Assembly (NCBI GenBank): GCA_900546665.1
Contig: URDY01000003.1
Span: forward strand, 62,001-126,000
DNA: 64,000 nucleotides
Direction: 5' to 3'
Source: an uncultured Paraprevotella sp.
GTDB taxonomy: Bacteria > Bacteroidota > Bacteroidia > Bacteroidales > Bacteroidaceae
Below, piece by piece: positions 42,442-50,624 of this stretch (its first letter is position 1; each line of letters opens with the position of its first letter). The notes beneath the pieces were generated by a model. That model did not search any database, was not told the origin of the DNA, and worked only from the letters and a program-made list of their open reading frames with translations. A program made the translations under genes and the position numbers.

Positions 42442-42933
42442 TTATTGTCGTTTGGTATAATCCAGAAATCTGAATGTATATTGGTGCTTTTCGTCTGTAG
42501 GATGTTCGACGGATGACACCAGCTGCCAGTCTTTGTCTGTTATTTCAGGAAAATAAGCATCAGCTTCTTGGGGGATATCTTCAATTAATGTAAGATAAAT
42601 CCGGTCGGATTTGTCCAGAGCTTCCCTATATATGCTTTCTCCTCCAATGATGAAGACTTCTTCCGTTGTCTGACAGTGTTTAAGTGCGTCTTCAAGACTA
42701 TGAAATACTTCCGTACCTTGTGCCTGAAAGGATTCCTGTTTGCTTAAAACGATATTACGTCTGTTGGGAAGTGCTCCTTTGGGTAATGATTCAAAGGTTT
42801 TGCGTCCCATAATGATTGTGTGGCCGGTGGTCAGTGACTTGAATCGTTTGAGATCATCCGGCAGCCAGTAAAGTAATTTATTCTTGTAGCCTATAGCTCT
42901 GTTTTGTGCAGTAGCGACGATAATTGACAGCAT
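42442..42933 (-). CDS. folA: Dihydrofolate reductase
   Basis: 163 residues from the ATG at 42933. MLSIIVATAQNRAIGYKNKLLYWLPDDLKRFK gives the Met20-type loop and the active acid Asp27. GHTIIMGRKTFESLP near 37-51 binds NADPH, and EVFIIGGESIYREAL near 94-108 is the GG motif. It reduces dihydrofolate to tetrahydrofolate. The frame extends 38 codons upstream into thyA, but that part has no family similarity. 22 bp after thyA, whose reaction makes its substrate. Confidence 0.96.
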   Translation of the reverse strand: MLSIIVATAQNRAIGYKNKLLYWLPDDLKRFKSLTTGHTIIMGRKTFESLPKGALPNRRNIVLSKQESFQAQGTEVFHSLEDALKHCQTTEEVFIIGGESIYREALDKSDRIYLTLIEDIPQEADAYFPEITDKDWQLVSSVEHPTDEKHQYTFRFLDYTKRQ

Positions 42934-42955
42934 AATAATGGTGATTGGTTGAAGG

Positions 42956-43750
42956 TTATACGGAAACCTGACCAGCGATATGTGGCCATGGATCATAATT
43001 CTCCAGTTGGAAATCCTCGTAGTGGAAATCGAAGATGGATTTGACATCAGGATTGATGATCATCCTGGGCAGTTGGCGTGGTGTTCGTGTCAGTTGAAGA
43101 TGTACTTGTTCAAGATGATTCTTGTAAATATGGGTATCTCCTAAGGTGTGAATGAAATCTCCAGCCTTTAGACCGGTTACCTGAGCCATCATTTGTAATA
43201 GCAGTGCGTAAGATGCTATATTGAATGGTACACCTAAAAAGGAATCTGCACTCCGTTGGTATAATTGCAGACTCAGTCTGCCGTTGGCGACGTAAAACTG
43301 AAAAAAGGCATGGCATGGAGGCAGGTTCATGTTATTAAGGTCACCTACATTCCATGCGCTTACAATAATACGTCTTGAGTCCGGATTGTTTTTGATTGTG
43401 TCGACAGCTTCCTGTATCTGGTCTATGAAACCGCCTTTATAGTCAGGCCATGAGCGCCATTGATAACCGTAGATGTGTCCAAGATCACCATCCGGACCGG
43501 CCCATTCATTCCATATTCTGACTCCGTTGTCCTGCAAGTATTTCACATTAGTATCGCCTTTGAGAAACCATAAAAGCTCGTAGATAATGGATTTGAGATG
43601 CAGCTTCTTGGTTGTCAACAGGGGAAATCCCTCTTCCAGGTTAAAACGCATCTGATGACCGAATATACTGATGGTTCCAGTCCCGGTACGGTCGTTTTTT
43701 TCTGTTCCCTCATCGAGAATACGCTGTAATAAATCAAGATATTGTTTCAT
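42956..43750 (-). CDS. thyA: Thymidylate synthase
   Basis: 264 residues, identical in length to E. coli ThyA. Catalytic Cys146 in [29 protein letters not shown] and HIYKNHLEQ are present. It makes dTMP from dUMP with methylene-tetrahydrofolate, releasing dihydrofolate for FolA. Operon: membrane protein, thyA (20 bp gap), folA. Confidence 0.98.
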   Translation of the reverse strand: MKQYLDLLQRILDEGTEKNDRTGTGTISIFGHQMRFNLEEGFPLLTTKKLHLKSIIYELLWFLKGDTNVKYLQDNGVRIWNEWAGPDGDLGHIYGYQWRSWPDYKGGFIDQIQEAVDTIKNNPDSRRIIVSAWNVGDLNNMNLPPCHAFFQFYVANGRLSLQLYQRSADSFLGVPFNIASYALLLQMMAQVTGLKAGDFIHTLGDTHIYKNHLEQVHLQLTRTPRQLPRMIINPDVKSIFDFHYEDFQLENYDPWPHIAGQVSV

Positions 43751-43770
43751 TATATATTTTATATATGATT

Positions 43771-44436
43771 TTATTCGTTAGCTTTGTTGTCAGTTGAATC
43801 GTTTGCTGATGGTGGGACGTTTGTCTGTTCATCCATGGTCTGTTTGGCGTCAGGGTGGTCATCTTGACCGGATTTGAACCGCCAGATTTGTGAGCCGGCA
43901 ATGCAAAGGAAAATGATGCCGCCTATGGCCAATATGGTCCAACCTAGAAGCCAGTATAGCAACAGCAGGGCAACAGCCCACATAAAACTGTTGATAGCCT
44001 GGTCTTTCAAATATTGTCTTGACTGGAAATCGCGTCTTGATGAATGTTCCGACTGTTTTTGAGACTCGTTGGTTCTGTTTTTCTGTTTTGTTAGTTTATA
44101 CACCAAAACGATAATGGCGATGATTGCAATAAGAGGAAACAGTATGATGATCAGAATAATGAAAACAGCCAGAATACTGGTCAGGCCGGCAGCACCCAAT
44201 AACATCGACAAAACGTCTGATACGAACGGGGTAGACCATTCGGGCAGATCATCTGTTATCCAATCGTCTGTTCCTGGCAGAGTCTGTAAACTGTCTGCAG
44301 TAGAACTGAGTACGGATGTCGTATCGGAAAATACAGTCAGACTATCCTGTGCCACAAGAAGGTGGCCTGTCAGCATTGGTAAGGTGCAGATAATCCATAC
44401 AATGGAAATCAGAAAAAGAAGACGTCTGGTCAACAT
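43771..44436 (-). CDS. Membrane protein of unknown function upstream of thyA
   Basis: 221 residues. Signal sequence or first helix at about 5-28; a Ser/Thr-rich exported stretch; a long double-length hydrophobic region near 75-117 ([37 protein letters not shown], broken by no charges); a basic cytoplasmic segment; and two more helices near 148-183. The tail is hydrophilic. No domain recognised. First gene of the thyA-folA operon, with minus-strand promoter TATCTTTG at 44473-44466. Confidence 0.75.
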   Translation of the reverse strand: MLTRRLLFLISIVWIICTLPMLTGHLLVAQDSLTVFSDTTSVLSSTADSLQTLPGTDDWITDDLPEWSTPFVSDVLSMLLGAAGLTSILAVFIILIIILFPLIAIIAIIVLVYKLTKQKNRTNESQKQSEHSSRRDFQSRQYLKDQAINSFMWAVALLLLYWLLGWTILAIGGIIFLCIAGSQIWRFKSGQDDHPDAKQTMDEQTNVPPSANDSTDNKANE

Positions 44437-44465
44437 AAAATAATGAAGTTAAATGTTTCTGTTTA

Positions 44466-44506
44466 CAAAGATAAGTTTTTTTATTGGTGTGTTAGGTCTA
44501 TTTTTG
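44466..44506. promoter_or_regulatory. Divergent promoters for the thyA operon and the RsmF-like gene
   Basis: Minus-strand TATCTTTG (44473-44466) serves the leftward operon and plus-strand TATTTTTG (44499-44506) serves the methyltransferase gene. Both match TAnnTTTG; -33 boxes are weak. Confidence 0.5.
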
Positions 44507-44558
44507 TTGTACAGACCATTTTTTTTGTCTATTTTTATATCTATAAAGGATAATCATT

Positions 44559-46034
44559 ATGCAATATACAATACCTCAGGAATTTAAGGATTATGCTGTT
44601 CGGCTTCTTGGGCCACAGCGTTGGGATAAGCTGGAGCTGGCTCTTGGAAAAGATCCGTCAGTAAGTATCCGTTTGAATCCCTTTAAGGCGGGATCAGTGG
44701 AGTATGATCAAAGCAGATTTGATGGCGAAGTACCTTGGGCCAATGGCGCTTTTTATCTGAAGGACAGGCCCGCTTTTACAGCAGATCCTTTACTGCATGC
44801 CGGAATTTATTATGTTCAGGAAGCAGCGTCTATGTTTTTGGAGTATGCGATCCGTCATTATGTCAAAACACCGGTGAAAGCGTTGGATTTGTGCGCAGCG
44901 CCTGGAGGTAAATCTACGGTTCTTCGTGCCAGTTTGCCCGAAGGGAGTTTCTTGGTTTGTAACGAACCTATACGTCAGAGGGCTCAGGTGTTGGCGGAGA
45001 ATATGGTCAAGTGGGGGCATCCGGACGTGATGGTGACTAACAGCTATCCTGATGCTTTTACGGCGTTGAATCAGATGTTTGATCTGGTTGTTGCTGATGT
45101 ACCTTGTTCTGGTGAGGGCATGTTCCGTAAGGAAGAGGATGCAGTGAGCGGTTGGAGTATGGAGAATGTCATGATGTGCAGGGATCGTCAACGTGAAATT
45201 ATCAGTCAGATATGGCCGGCCTTAAAATCTGGTGGCTTGCTTGTTTATAGTACTTGCACATTGAACCAATATGAGAATGAGGAAAATGTGCAGTGGATCG
45301 CTTCACAGTTGGGAGCTGAAGTGCTGCCGGTTGACGTGGCTGAAGAGTGGGGAATCTGTGGAAATCTGCTTGCCGATGATGTTCAGGCTGAAGAAGCGGG
45401 ACGTATACCGGTTTGTCATTTTATCCCCGGATTGACTCGCGGTGAGGGCTTTTTCCTGGCCGTATTGCATAAAACGTCAACAGATGAAGAAGCAGATTCT
45501 GTAGTTGTAAGATTAGACAAGAAAAACAGGAATAAAGGTAAGCATTGTGGGAAATGTGTTCAGACCGTACCGGATATCTGTCGTAGTTGGCTTTACCGGA
45601 ATGATGATACTCTTGATTTCCGTGTTAATGGTTCGGTTATATCAGCTGTGGCAGGACAGTTTTCGGATTGGTGTGATGCAGTTCGCGATAAAGTAAATGT
45701 GTTGCATTGTGGCGTGACGGTGGCTGAACAAAAAGGTAAGGACTGGATGCCGTCACATGCCTTGGCAATGAGTTTGTCTTTGGTCAGAGCAGCTTTTCCG
45801 AATGTTGATTTGGAATATGAGGCTGCAGTATCTTATCTTAGGAAGGAAGCGCCGTCTCTTCCGGAAGGCACGCCAAAAGGGTTTGTTTTATTGACTTATG
45901 CCGGTGTTCCTTTGGGATTTGCTAAAAATATCGGTCAGCGTGCTAATAACCTGTATCCTCAGGAATGGCGGATCAGAAGTTCATTTCTGCCTGATTTTTC
46001 AATTGTTAAATATGAAAACGTGCACAATGTATAA
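44559..46034 (+). CDS. RsmF-like rRNA (cytosine-C5-)-methyltransferase
   Basis: 491 residues, NOL1/NOP2/Sun family. SAM site DLCAAPGGKST at 110-120; the two cysteines are C183 (DVPCSGEGMFR) and C233 (YSTCTLNQYENEENV). The C-terminal RNA-binding region (about 300-491) resembles RsmF/YebU, ending PQEWRIRSSFLP. It forms m5C in 16S rRNA. No SAM-binding residue is missing. Whether the target base is C1407, as for E. coli RsmF, cannot be seen. Confidence 0.9.
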   Translation: MQYTIPQEFKDYAVRLLGPQRWDKLELALGKDPSVSIRLNPFKAGSVEYDQSRFDGEVPWANGAFYLKDRPAFTADPLLHAGIYYVQEAASMFLEYAIRHYVKTPVKALDLCAAPGGKSTVLRASLPEGSFLVCNEPIRQRAQVLAENMVKWGHPDVMVTNSYPDAFTALNQMFDLVVADVPCSGEGMFRKEEDAVSGWSMENVMMCRDRQREIISQIWPALKSGGLLVYSTCTLNQYENEENVQWIASQLGAEVLPVDVAEEWGICGNLLADDVQAEEAGRIPVCHFIPGLTRGEGFFLAVLHKTSTDEEADSVVVRLDKKNRNKGKHCGKCVQTVPDICRSWLYRNDDTLDFRVNGSVISAVAGQFSDWCDAVRDKVNVLHCGVTVAEQKGKDWMPSHALAMSLSLVRAAFPNVDLEYEAAVSYLRKEAPSLPEGTPKGFVLLTYAGVPLGFAKNIGQRANNLYPQEWRIRSSFLPDFSIVKYENVHNV

Positions 46035-46079
46035 TGTATGTAAAAACGAAGTTAAAAACATTAATTAGATTTTAATAAA

Positions 46080-46110
46080 TTTGTTTTTCTGAATAAAAAG
46101 ATTATATTTG
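46080..46110 (+). promoter_or_regulatory. Promoter of the phosphatase-like gene
   Basis: TTTG (46080-46083), 19-bp spacer and TATATTTG (46103-46110): both elements perfect. The leader would be about 80 nt. Confidence 0.7.
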
Positions 46111-46196
46111 GGCGTGTGATCGCTGAAACGCTTAGGTGAATATGCTATGCAGTATCTCATCAAAGGCATAAGTTTAACCTTTAAAAAGATGGTATT

Positions 46197-46658
46197 ATGA
46201 AAGTCTTGTTTATTGGATCTGGATGTGCCTGTAGACTGCCTTTTGCCGAAAGTATCTTTAAAAAGAAATTATTGGAAGCAGACGTGACAGGCGTGGAAGT
46301 AGAAACCGCTAATGTGGCAGAGTGGGGACTTGTTCTGACTGTAGGAAGTACTGTACAGAGTGAAGCTTCTGCTCGGGAAGTATTGGATGACGCTGATCTT
46401 ATCGTTGTAATGGAAGATAAGCAGCGTGACTTCCTTACAAAGTTTATGGATTATAGTTGCTGGAGCAAGATTCATTTGTTCTGGGACTATTGCAAACGTA
46501 AGACAGGAATGAAAACCAACATGGCTTGTAATTTATCCTACAGAACGGAAAGTGAAGTGGTGGATTATGGTTTTGAAACGTTGGTTGATCGTCTGAAAAC
46601 ATTTATCAAGGAACATTTTATTGGAGATGATAAGGAGGAGGTTGTACCTGCAATCTGA
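46197..46658 (+). CDS. Low-molecular-weight phosphatase-like protein with degenerate P-loop
   Basis: 153 residues. The N-terminus VLFIGSGCACRLPFAESIF aligns without gaps to the LMW-PTP start VLFVCLGNICRSPMAEAVF. The catalytic Cys is replaced by Gly6, the P-loop Asn by Cys8 and the following Ser by Leu, while Cys10 and Arg11 remain. The middle has ADLIVVMEDKQRDFL, like the DLIL-M-x-x-x family strand. The DPY general-acid motif is not present. It is therefore probably not an active phosphatase by the usual mechanism; perhaps a phosphate-binding or regulatory protein. Transcribed alone. Confidence 0.75.
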   Translation: MKVLFIGSGCACRLPFAESIFKKKLLEADVTGVEVETANVAEWGLVLTVGSTVQSEASAREVLDDADLIVVMEDKQRDFLTKFMDYSCWSKIHLFWDYCKRKTGMKTNMACNLSYRTESEVVDYGFETLVDRLKTFIKEHFIGDDKEEVVPAI

Positions 46659-46701
46659 TAAAAAAGAAAAATACAGAGAATGCAGAGTTGCAACCTGCTA
46701 A

Positions 46702-46743
46702 AAAGAGGACTTACAACAATAAAGCTGTAAATCCTCTTTTTTT
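46702..46743. terminator. Bidirectional terminator
   Basis: A 14-bp stem with one C-A mismatch (46702-46715 with 46726-46739) and T7 on the plus strand. It lies between the phosphatase-like gene and the convergent propeller gene, with T5 on the minus strand. Confidence 0.8.
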
Positions 46744-46798
46744 ATGGTGTGATTATAAAGCTTTCTTAATCAGGTTTTGTCTTTATCCGATATCAATG

Positions 46799-48010
46799 TT
46801 ACCAGATAAATTTATCTGTATATGTGGCTTCCTTGCAGCGGACTTTTATAATGTAAAACTGGTTATGAGGAAGAGTGTTTCCATTCACGGTTAGTATGCA
46901 ATCTTCTGTAGCCGTTGCGGAATTTCTTATGGTTTGTATAAGGTGTCCGGAAGCATCATAGATTTCAATATCTGTTACCGTATTTCTGTCAGGCAGGCAT
47001 AATGTGATAAGCTCTGATGAACGATCGGCCGTGACAGAGAATGAAGATGCTGTGGTACGGGCATTTTCTATGCTGCTTTCTTCATCGAATAAATGGATAC
47101 GAGTAAATGTATTGCCGTCAAATTTGAGAAGGCAGCCGTCTTTTGTACCGAACCAGATATGGCCATAACTGTCAGCTTGCATGCATTTGATTGTAGGATT
47201 ACCGTCAGGTTCGAAAGAGACATATCCCGAATCGGTTCGTTTGGCTATATTATTGTTGTTTGCAATCCATATTGAACCATCCTGGTCCAAGCACATAAAA
47301 GCGACGGAAAATGGCAGACTTTCCACCAGGAAAGTAGTATCTTTTGCGATGTCATAACGATAAAGATTGCCTGAGATACGACTGGCGTTATAGACGCAGC
47401 CGTTGTTTTCATCCACTGCAATGCTGCCGTACATGACTCCGCTGGTATGATCGATATTATAACGCTTTTCTTCCACGTATGTCATTTCGTTGTTTTCCAG
47501 TTTACACAGTCCGTAACAGGCTTCACTGATCCACAGGCGGCCTTTTTTATCAAGGGTAATGTCGTAGATATCACTATAGGAAACAAAATCAATTGCACAT
47601 TTCCATTCCATGGTTTCCAGGTTATCCGTAATTTTACGGATGTATGACTTGCTGATGTACCAGGCGTCTTCTCCGGATGTGATGATTTCATCGATGCTTG
47701 TGCCTTTGGTTGTATACACCTTACATGTATTGTCTGGGTAAAGGGCATACATGCCGTCTCTTGAGGTACCAAGAAGAATAGTGCCGTCGTCTTTTTCTGC
47801 TACGGCCGTGAAATAAGAGGGAGTGAGGGCAGTGTCAGTAAAACGGTAAAGTCGTTTCTCGCCGGTTTCCATATTATAACCTATCACATATTGTGATGTA
47901 CTGGTGACCCATACCCATTGTCCTTTGACGGACATACTCATAATGTCTTGCGCTGCCATGGCTGTAAAGGCCAGCAGAAATGAAAATAAAGTAATGATCG
48001 TTCGTTTCAT
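46799..48010 (-). CDS. Secreted beta-propeller protein with T9SS-type C-terminal domain
   Basis: 403 residues from the ATG at 48010, which begins a clear signal peptide (MKRTIITLFSFLLAFTAMAAQ). The frame extends 44 codons further upstream, but that would bury the signal. The body is a propeller of the two-component-regulator type: GTSRDGMYALYPDN, LDKKGRLWISEACYGLCKLENN, LDQDGSIWIANNNNIAK and ADSYGHIWFGTKDGCLLKFDGN. The last about 75 residues (ATASSFSVTADRS start, DIEIYDASGHLIQTI, QFYIIKVRCKEATYTDKFIW) resemble the type A sorting domain of T9SS cargo. No kinase domain. Likely an exported, surface-linked protein. Confidence 0.78.
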   Translation of the reverse strand: MKRTIITLFSFLLAFTAMAAQDIMSMSVKGQWVWVTSTSQYVIGYNMETGEKRLYRFTDTALTPSYFTAVAEKDDGTILLGTSRDGMYALYPDNTCKVYTTKGTSIDEIITSGEDAWYISKSYIRKITDNLETMEWKCAIDFVSYSDIYDITLDKKGRLWISEACYGLCKLENNEMTYVEEKRYNIDHTSGVMYGSIAVDENNGCVYNASRISGNLYRYDIAKDTTFLVESLPFSVAFMCLDQDGSIWIANNNNIAKRTDSGYVSFEPDGNPTIKCMQADSYGHIWFGTKDGCLLKFDGNTFTRIHLFDEESSIENARTTASSFSVTADRSSELITLCLPDRNTVTDIEIYDASGHLIQTIRNSATATEDCILTVNGNTLPHNQFYIIKVRCKEATYTDKFIW

Positions 48011-48472
48011 AAGCGTTGAATTTTGGTTAATGATTATGGTTGTGAGGTCTGATCTGATTTTTGTTTTCTTGTTAAAGTGAATCCCATCTAATTCAGAAAT
48101 GAATCTTAGTAATCTGAAATAAAGCAATCTCAAGCTAATCATAATCTCTATTACAGAGAAATTTTGTAGTACAGGAATGCTTTTATTGTAGTTTTTTATT
48201 TTTTTGCAAAATTAATATTTTATATAAGCGGACAATATAAAATGAATTATTTTTAGAGAAAACTGTTTAAAAACATTTTACGGTATAGATACATCATGGC
48301 AGTCGTATTCCATAATCAGTATGAAGATGAGAAAACAGAACATGACAAACGGTTATTGGAGGAACGTTCAGGTCCTTGTTCAGAAGCAAATTTACGAAGC
48401 TAGACTGTTTTTTATATTCTGTCTTTGAAGAAATCCTTCAAAGACAGAATATAGGCTGAGAAAAACATATTC
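48011..48472. other. Intergenic region between the propeller and PorE-like genes
   Basis: 462 bp. Contains a minus-strand promoter for the propeller gene (ATTG at 48236-48233, 18-bp spacer, TAATTTTG at 48214-48207), which predicts a leader of about 190 nt, a 35-codon ORF of low support (48296-48403) and the large hairpin at 48413-48453. Confidence 0.5.
48413..48453. repeat. 18-bp perfect hairpin downstream of the PorE-like gene
   Basis: TATATTCTGTCTTTGAAG and its exact complement are separated by a 5-nt loop. On the minus strand it lies 20 nt after the stop of the PorE-like gene, but it is followed by A6, not T. It may protect the 3' end or be a degenerate terminator. Confidence 0.75.
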
Positions 48473-50557
48473 TTAATATTGTATGCCACCTTCAAATTGT
48501 GAAGGATCATCTACGGTTTCATCTTCATCTTTTTTCGGAGCTATCTTTTCAATAGCACTTTTAGATAACTTGCCGTTTTCATCAAAGAGACCGTATGTGG
48601 TACGCAATACCTTGAATTCGGTACGACGGTTCAGAGCGTTGCATATTTCCTGCTGGTCTTCAGGTAGCTTTTTGATGAAAGCCTCGGTCAGTGTATCGTT
48701 TTCATGCAGGAACGTATAACGTTCCGTCAGTTTCTTGCGAATCACTTTGGGACGACTTTCACCATATCCGACAGGCGTCAGACGGTCTGTGGCAATACCG
48801 TGGGCAATCAGGTAATTGACTACTGATTCCGCTCTTCGTTGAGACAGTCTGATATTGTATGCGTCATTGCCTCTGTAATCACAATGTGAACTCAGTTCGA
48901 TGGTGACATTGGGATTCTCGTTTAATAGTTCTACCAGTGAGTCCAAAGCCAAGGTGGAGGCCTGAGTCAATTCTGCACTGTCGAATTCATAAAATACATT
49001 GTCGACAAGTACAGGTGCTGTGATGGAAGCCAGTTCAAACTGCAGGACGTATTCCTTGCTCACACTGCTGGTGTCCACACGAAGTTCCTCCTTGTGATTC
49101 AGGAAGCCTTTGCAGGTGCCCAGAAAAACATAATCCACGTTAGGTTTGATTTCCTGGGTGAAAGAACCATCGCCTTTAACACTTAGTTTAAGGTTGGTTC
49201 CATCATTGCCTACCATGTAAACCAAACCGTCAGGCAGCTCATAACCATCCTTCTCATAAACCCACCCTTTGACTGTCAGCAGCACTTCCGGACAGACAAA
49301 ACTCATGATGTGATCCCAACCTCGGGCGTCTCCACGGTTCGTACTGAAAAAACCTCTGTTGTGTAACCCTTCGAAGGTCATTCCAAAATCATCTCCAGAT
49401 GAGTTCATCGGATATTGCAGGTTTTCGATGCTCCAGTTTCCTGTGCTGTCCTGTTGGGCTTTGAATAAGTCGAGGCCTCCCATGCCAATGTGTCCGTTTG
49501 ATGAGAAATAAAGTTCACCGTTGGGTCTGAAAGTCGGAAACATTTCGTCACCTGGTGAGTTGATCGGTTCGCCCAAATTCTCTGCTCCGCCCAGTCCATT
49601 GCTTGTCAGCTTGATACGCCAGATATCCAGGCCTCCGATACCGCCCGGCATGTCGGAAACGAAATAAAGCCATTCACCATCCGGTGAGACTGCCGGATGA
49701 GCGTAGGAAGACAGGGTGTCTTTGGTGATTTCCAGGACTTGAGGTGTACTCCATGAAGCGTCAGACCGCGTGGATGTGAAGATCTGTGCGTATCTGGGAT
49801 AATCAGGATCGTAAGTACAACGGGTAAAATACATGGTCTTGCCATCAGGTGAAAAAGCACAGGCTCCTTCATCAAACTCGCTGTTGACTTCCGACTCAAT
49901 CAGTTCCGGTTGTAGCCATTTGCCTTCTTCATCCTTTTTGGCCATGAAAATATCGCCGCTTTTAATGCCTGTAATACCACTGATTTCATTTCCGGTGGCC
50001 TGTGGACGTGTGGATGTGAGATAAAGCTGTTCGGAATCATCACCGGCAAGAACCGGACACATGTCACTTCTACGTGAATTGAATAGAGGTTCTTTTTTGA
50101 TGCTGTAGAGAGTTGGTCTGTTTTTCCATATTGGAGCCTGTTGGCAACCTTGCAGGCCGTTTCTGGCTAGGATATCATCCGGTTTGTATTGTAGATAGAG
50201 TTCGTAATTCTGTATAGCCTTTTTGTAGTCACCGTTTTTACGTTGCATCTCGGCCAGATAGAAATAGACAATACTGTCTTTATAGTGGTATCGTGCCGCA
50301 TTCTGATATGAGCCCATGGCTCTGGCCGTATAGTTGATGCGCCTGAAACAGTCGGCTGCTTTATACGCGCGTTCACCACGTTTTTCTCTTTCCTTGGGTT
50401 TGGTGCGCATATAAGCTTTTCTATACTCTGCCGCTGCGTCAAAATATTCGCCGATAGCATAATATTTGTCGCCCTTCTTGACATTGTTTTCAGCACCGCA
50501 GCCGCTTAACCACAATGCCATTATACCCGAACACAGAATATAGACTAACTTTTTCAT
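48473..50557 (-). CDS. OmpA-family lipoprotein with TPR and PD40 propeller (PorE-like)
   Basis: 694 residues. Lipobox LSGC with Cys20. TPR-like helices at about 30-140 (GDKYYAIGEYFDAAAEYRKAY). A PD40 beta-propeller at about 155-420 with repeated SPDGKTMYFTR, SPDGEWLYFVSD and RPNGELYFSSN. A carboxypeptidase regulatory-like beta domain at about 430-510 (LTVKGWVYEKDGYELPDG). A C-terminal OmpA domain at about 515-660 has NVFYEFDSAEL and NIRLSQRRAESVVNYLIAHG for peptidoglycan binding. This domain order is that of PorE, the outer-membrane lipoprotein linked to the T9SS in Porphyromonas. Paralogues with the same architecture exist, so the name is likely but not certain. Confidence 0.82.
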   Translation of the reverse strand: MKKLVYILCSGIMALWLSGCGAENNVKKGDKYYAIGEYFDAAAEYRKAYMRTKPKEREKRGERAYKAADCFRRINYTARAMGSYQNAARYHYKDSIVYFYLAEMQRKNGDYKKAIQNYELYLQYKPDDILARNGLQGCQQAPIWKNRPTLYSIKKEPLFNSRRSDMCPVLAGDDSEQLYLTSTRPQATGNEISGITGIKSGDIFMAKKDEEGKWLQPELIESEVNSEFDEGACAFSPDGKTMYFTRCTYDPDYPRYAQIFTSTRSDASWSTPQVLEITKDTLSSYAHPAVSPDGEWLYFVSDMPGGIGGLDIWRIKLTSNGLGGAENLGEPINSPGDEMFPTFRPNGELYFSSNGHIGMGGLDLFKAQQDSTGNWSIENLQYPMNSSGDDFGMTFEGLHNRGFFSTNRGDARGWDHIMSFVCPEVLLTVKGWVYEKDGYELPDGLVYMVGNDGTNLKLSVKGDGSFTQEIKPNVDYVFLGTCKGFLNHKEELRVDTSSVSKEYVLQFELASITAPVLVDNVFYEFDSAELTQASTLALDSLVELLNENPNVTIELSSHCDYRGNDAYNIRLSQRRAESVVNYLIAHGIATDRLTPVGYGESRPKVIRKKLTERYTFLHENDTLTEAFIKKLPEDQQEICNALNRRTEFKVLRTTYGLFDENGKLSKSAIEKIAPKKDEDETVDDPSQFEGGIQY

Positions 50558-50573
50558 ATTATTTCATAAACGG

Positions 50574-50590
50574 ATAAAGTGCTACTTTAT
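50574..50590. repeat. Perfect 7-bp inverted repeat between the tolC-like and PorE-like genes
   Basis: ATAAAGT-GCT-ACTTTAT, with the palindrome TGACGTCA about 3 bp further on. It lies in the 67-bp gap upstream of the PorE-like gene. No TAnnTTTG promoter is visible there, so it may be an operator or a weak 3' hairpin of the efflux operon. Confidence 0.4.
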
Positions 50591-50624
50591 TGTGACGTCA
50601 GGCATTATTTCTTTTTCTTTTGAT

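Noticed and set aside
42934..43047. N-terminal extension of folA by 38 codons
   Set aside because: It runs into thyA and has no dihydrofolate reductase similarity; MLSIIVATAQNRAIG is the family start.
48011..48142. 44-codon extension of the propeller gene
   Set aside because: It would place a signal peptide 44 residues inside the protein.
48296..48403. 35-codon plus-strand ORF before the large hairpin
   Set aside because: No TAnnTTTG promoter upstream and no similarity that I recognise; not listed as a gene, only mentioned as a possibility.
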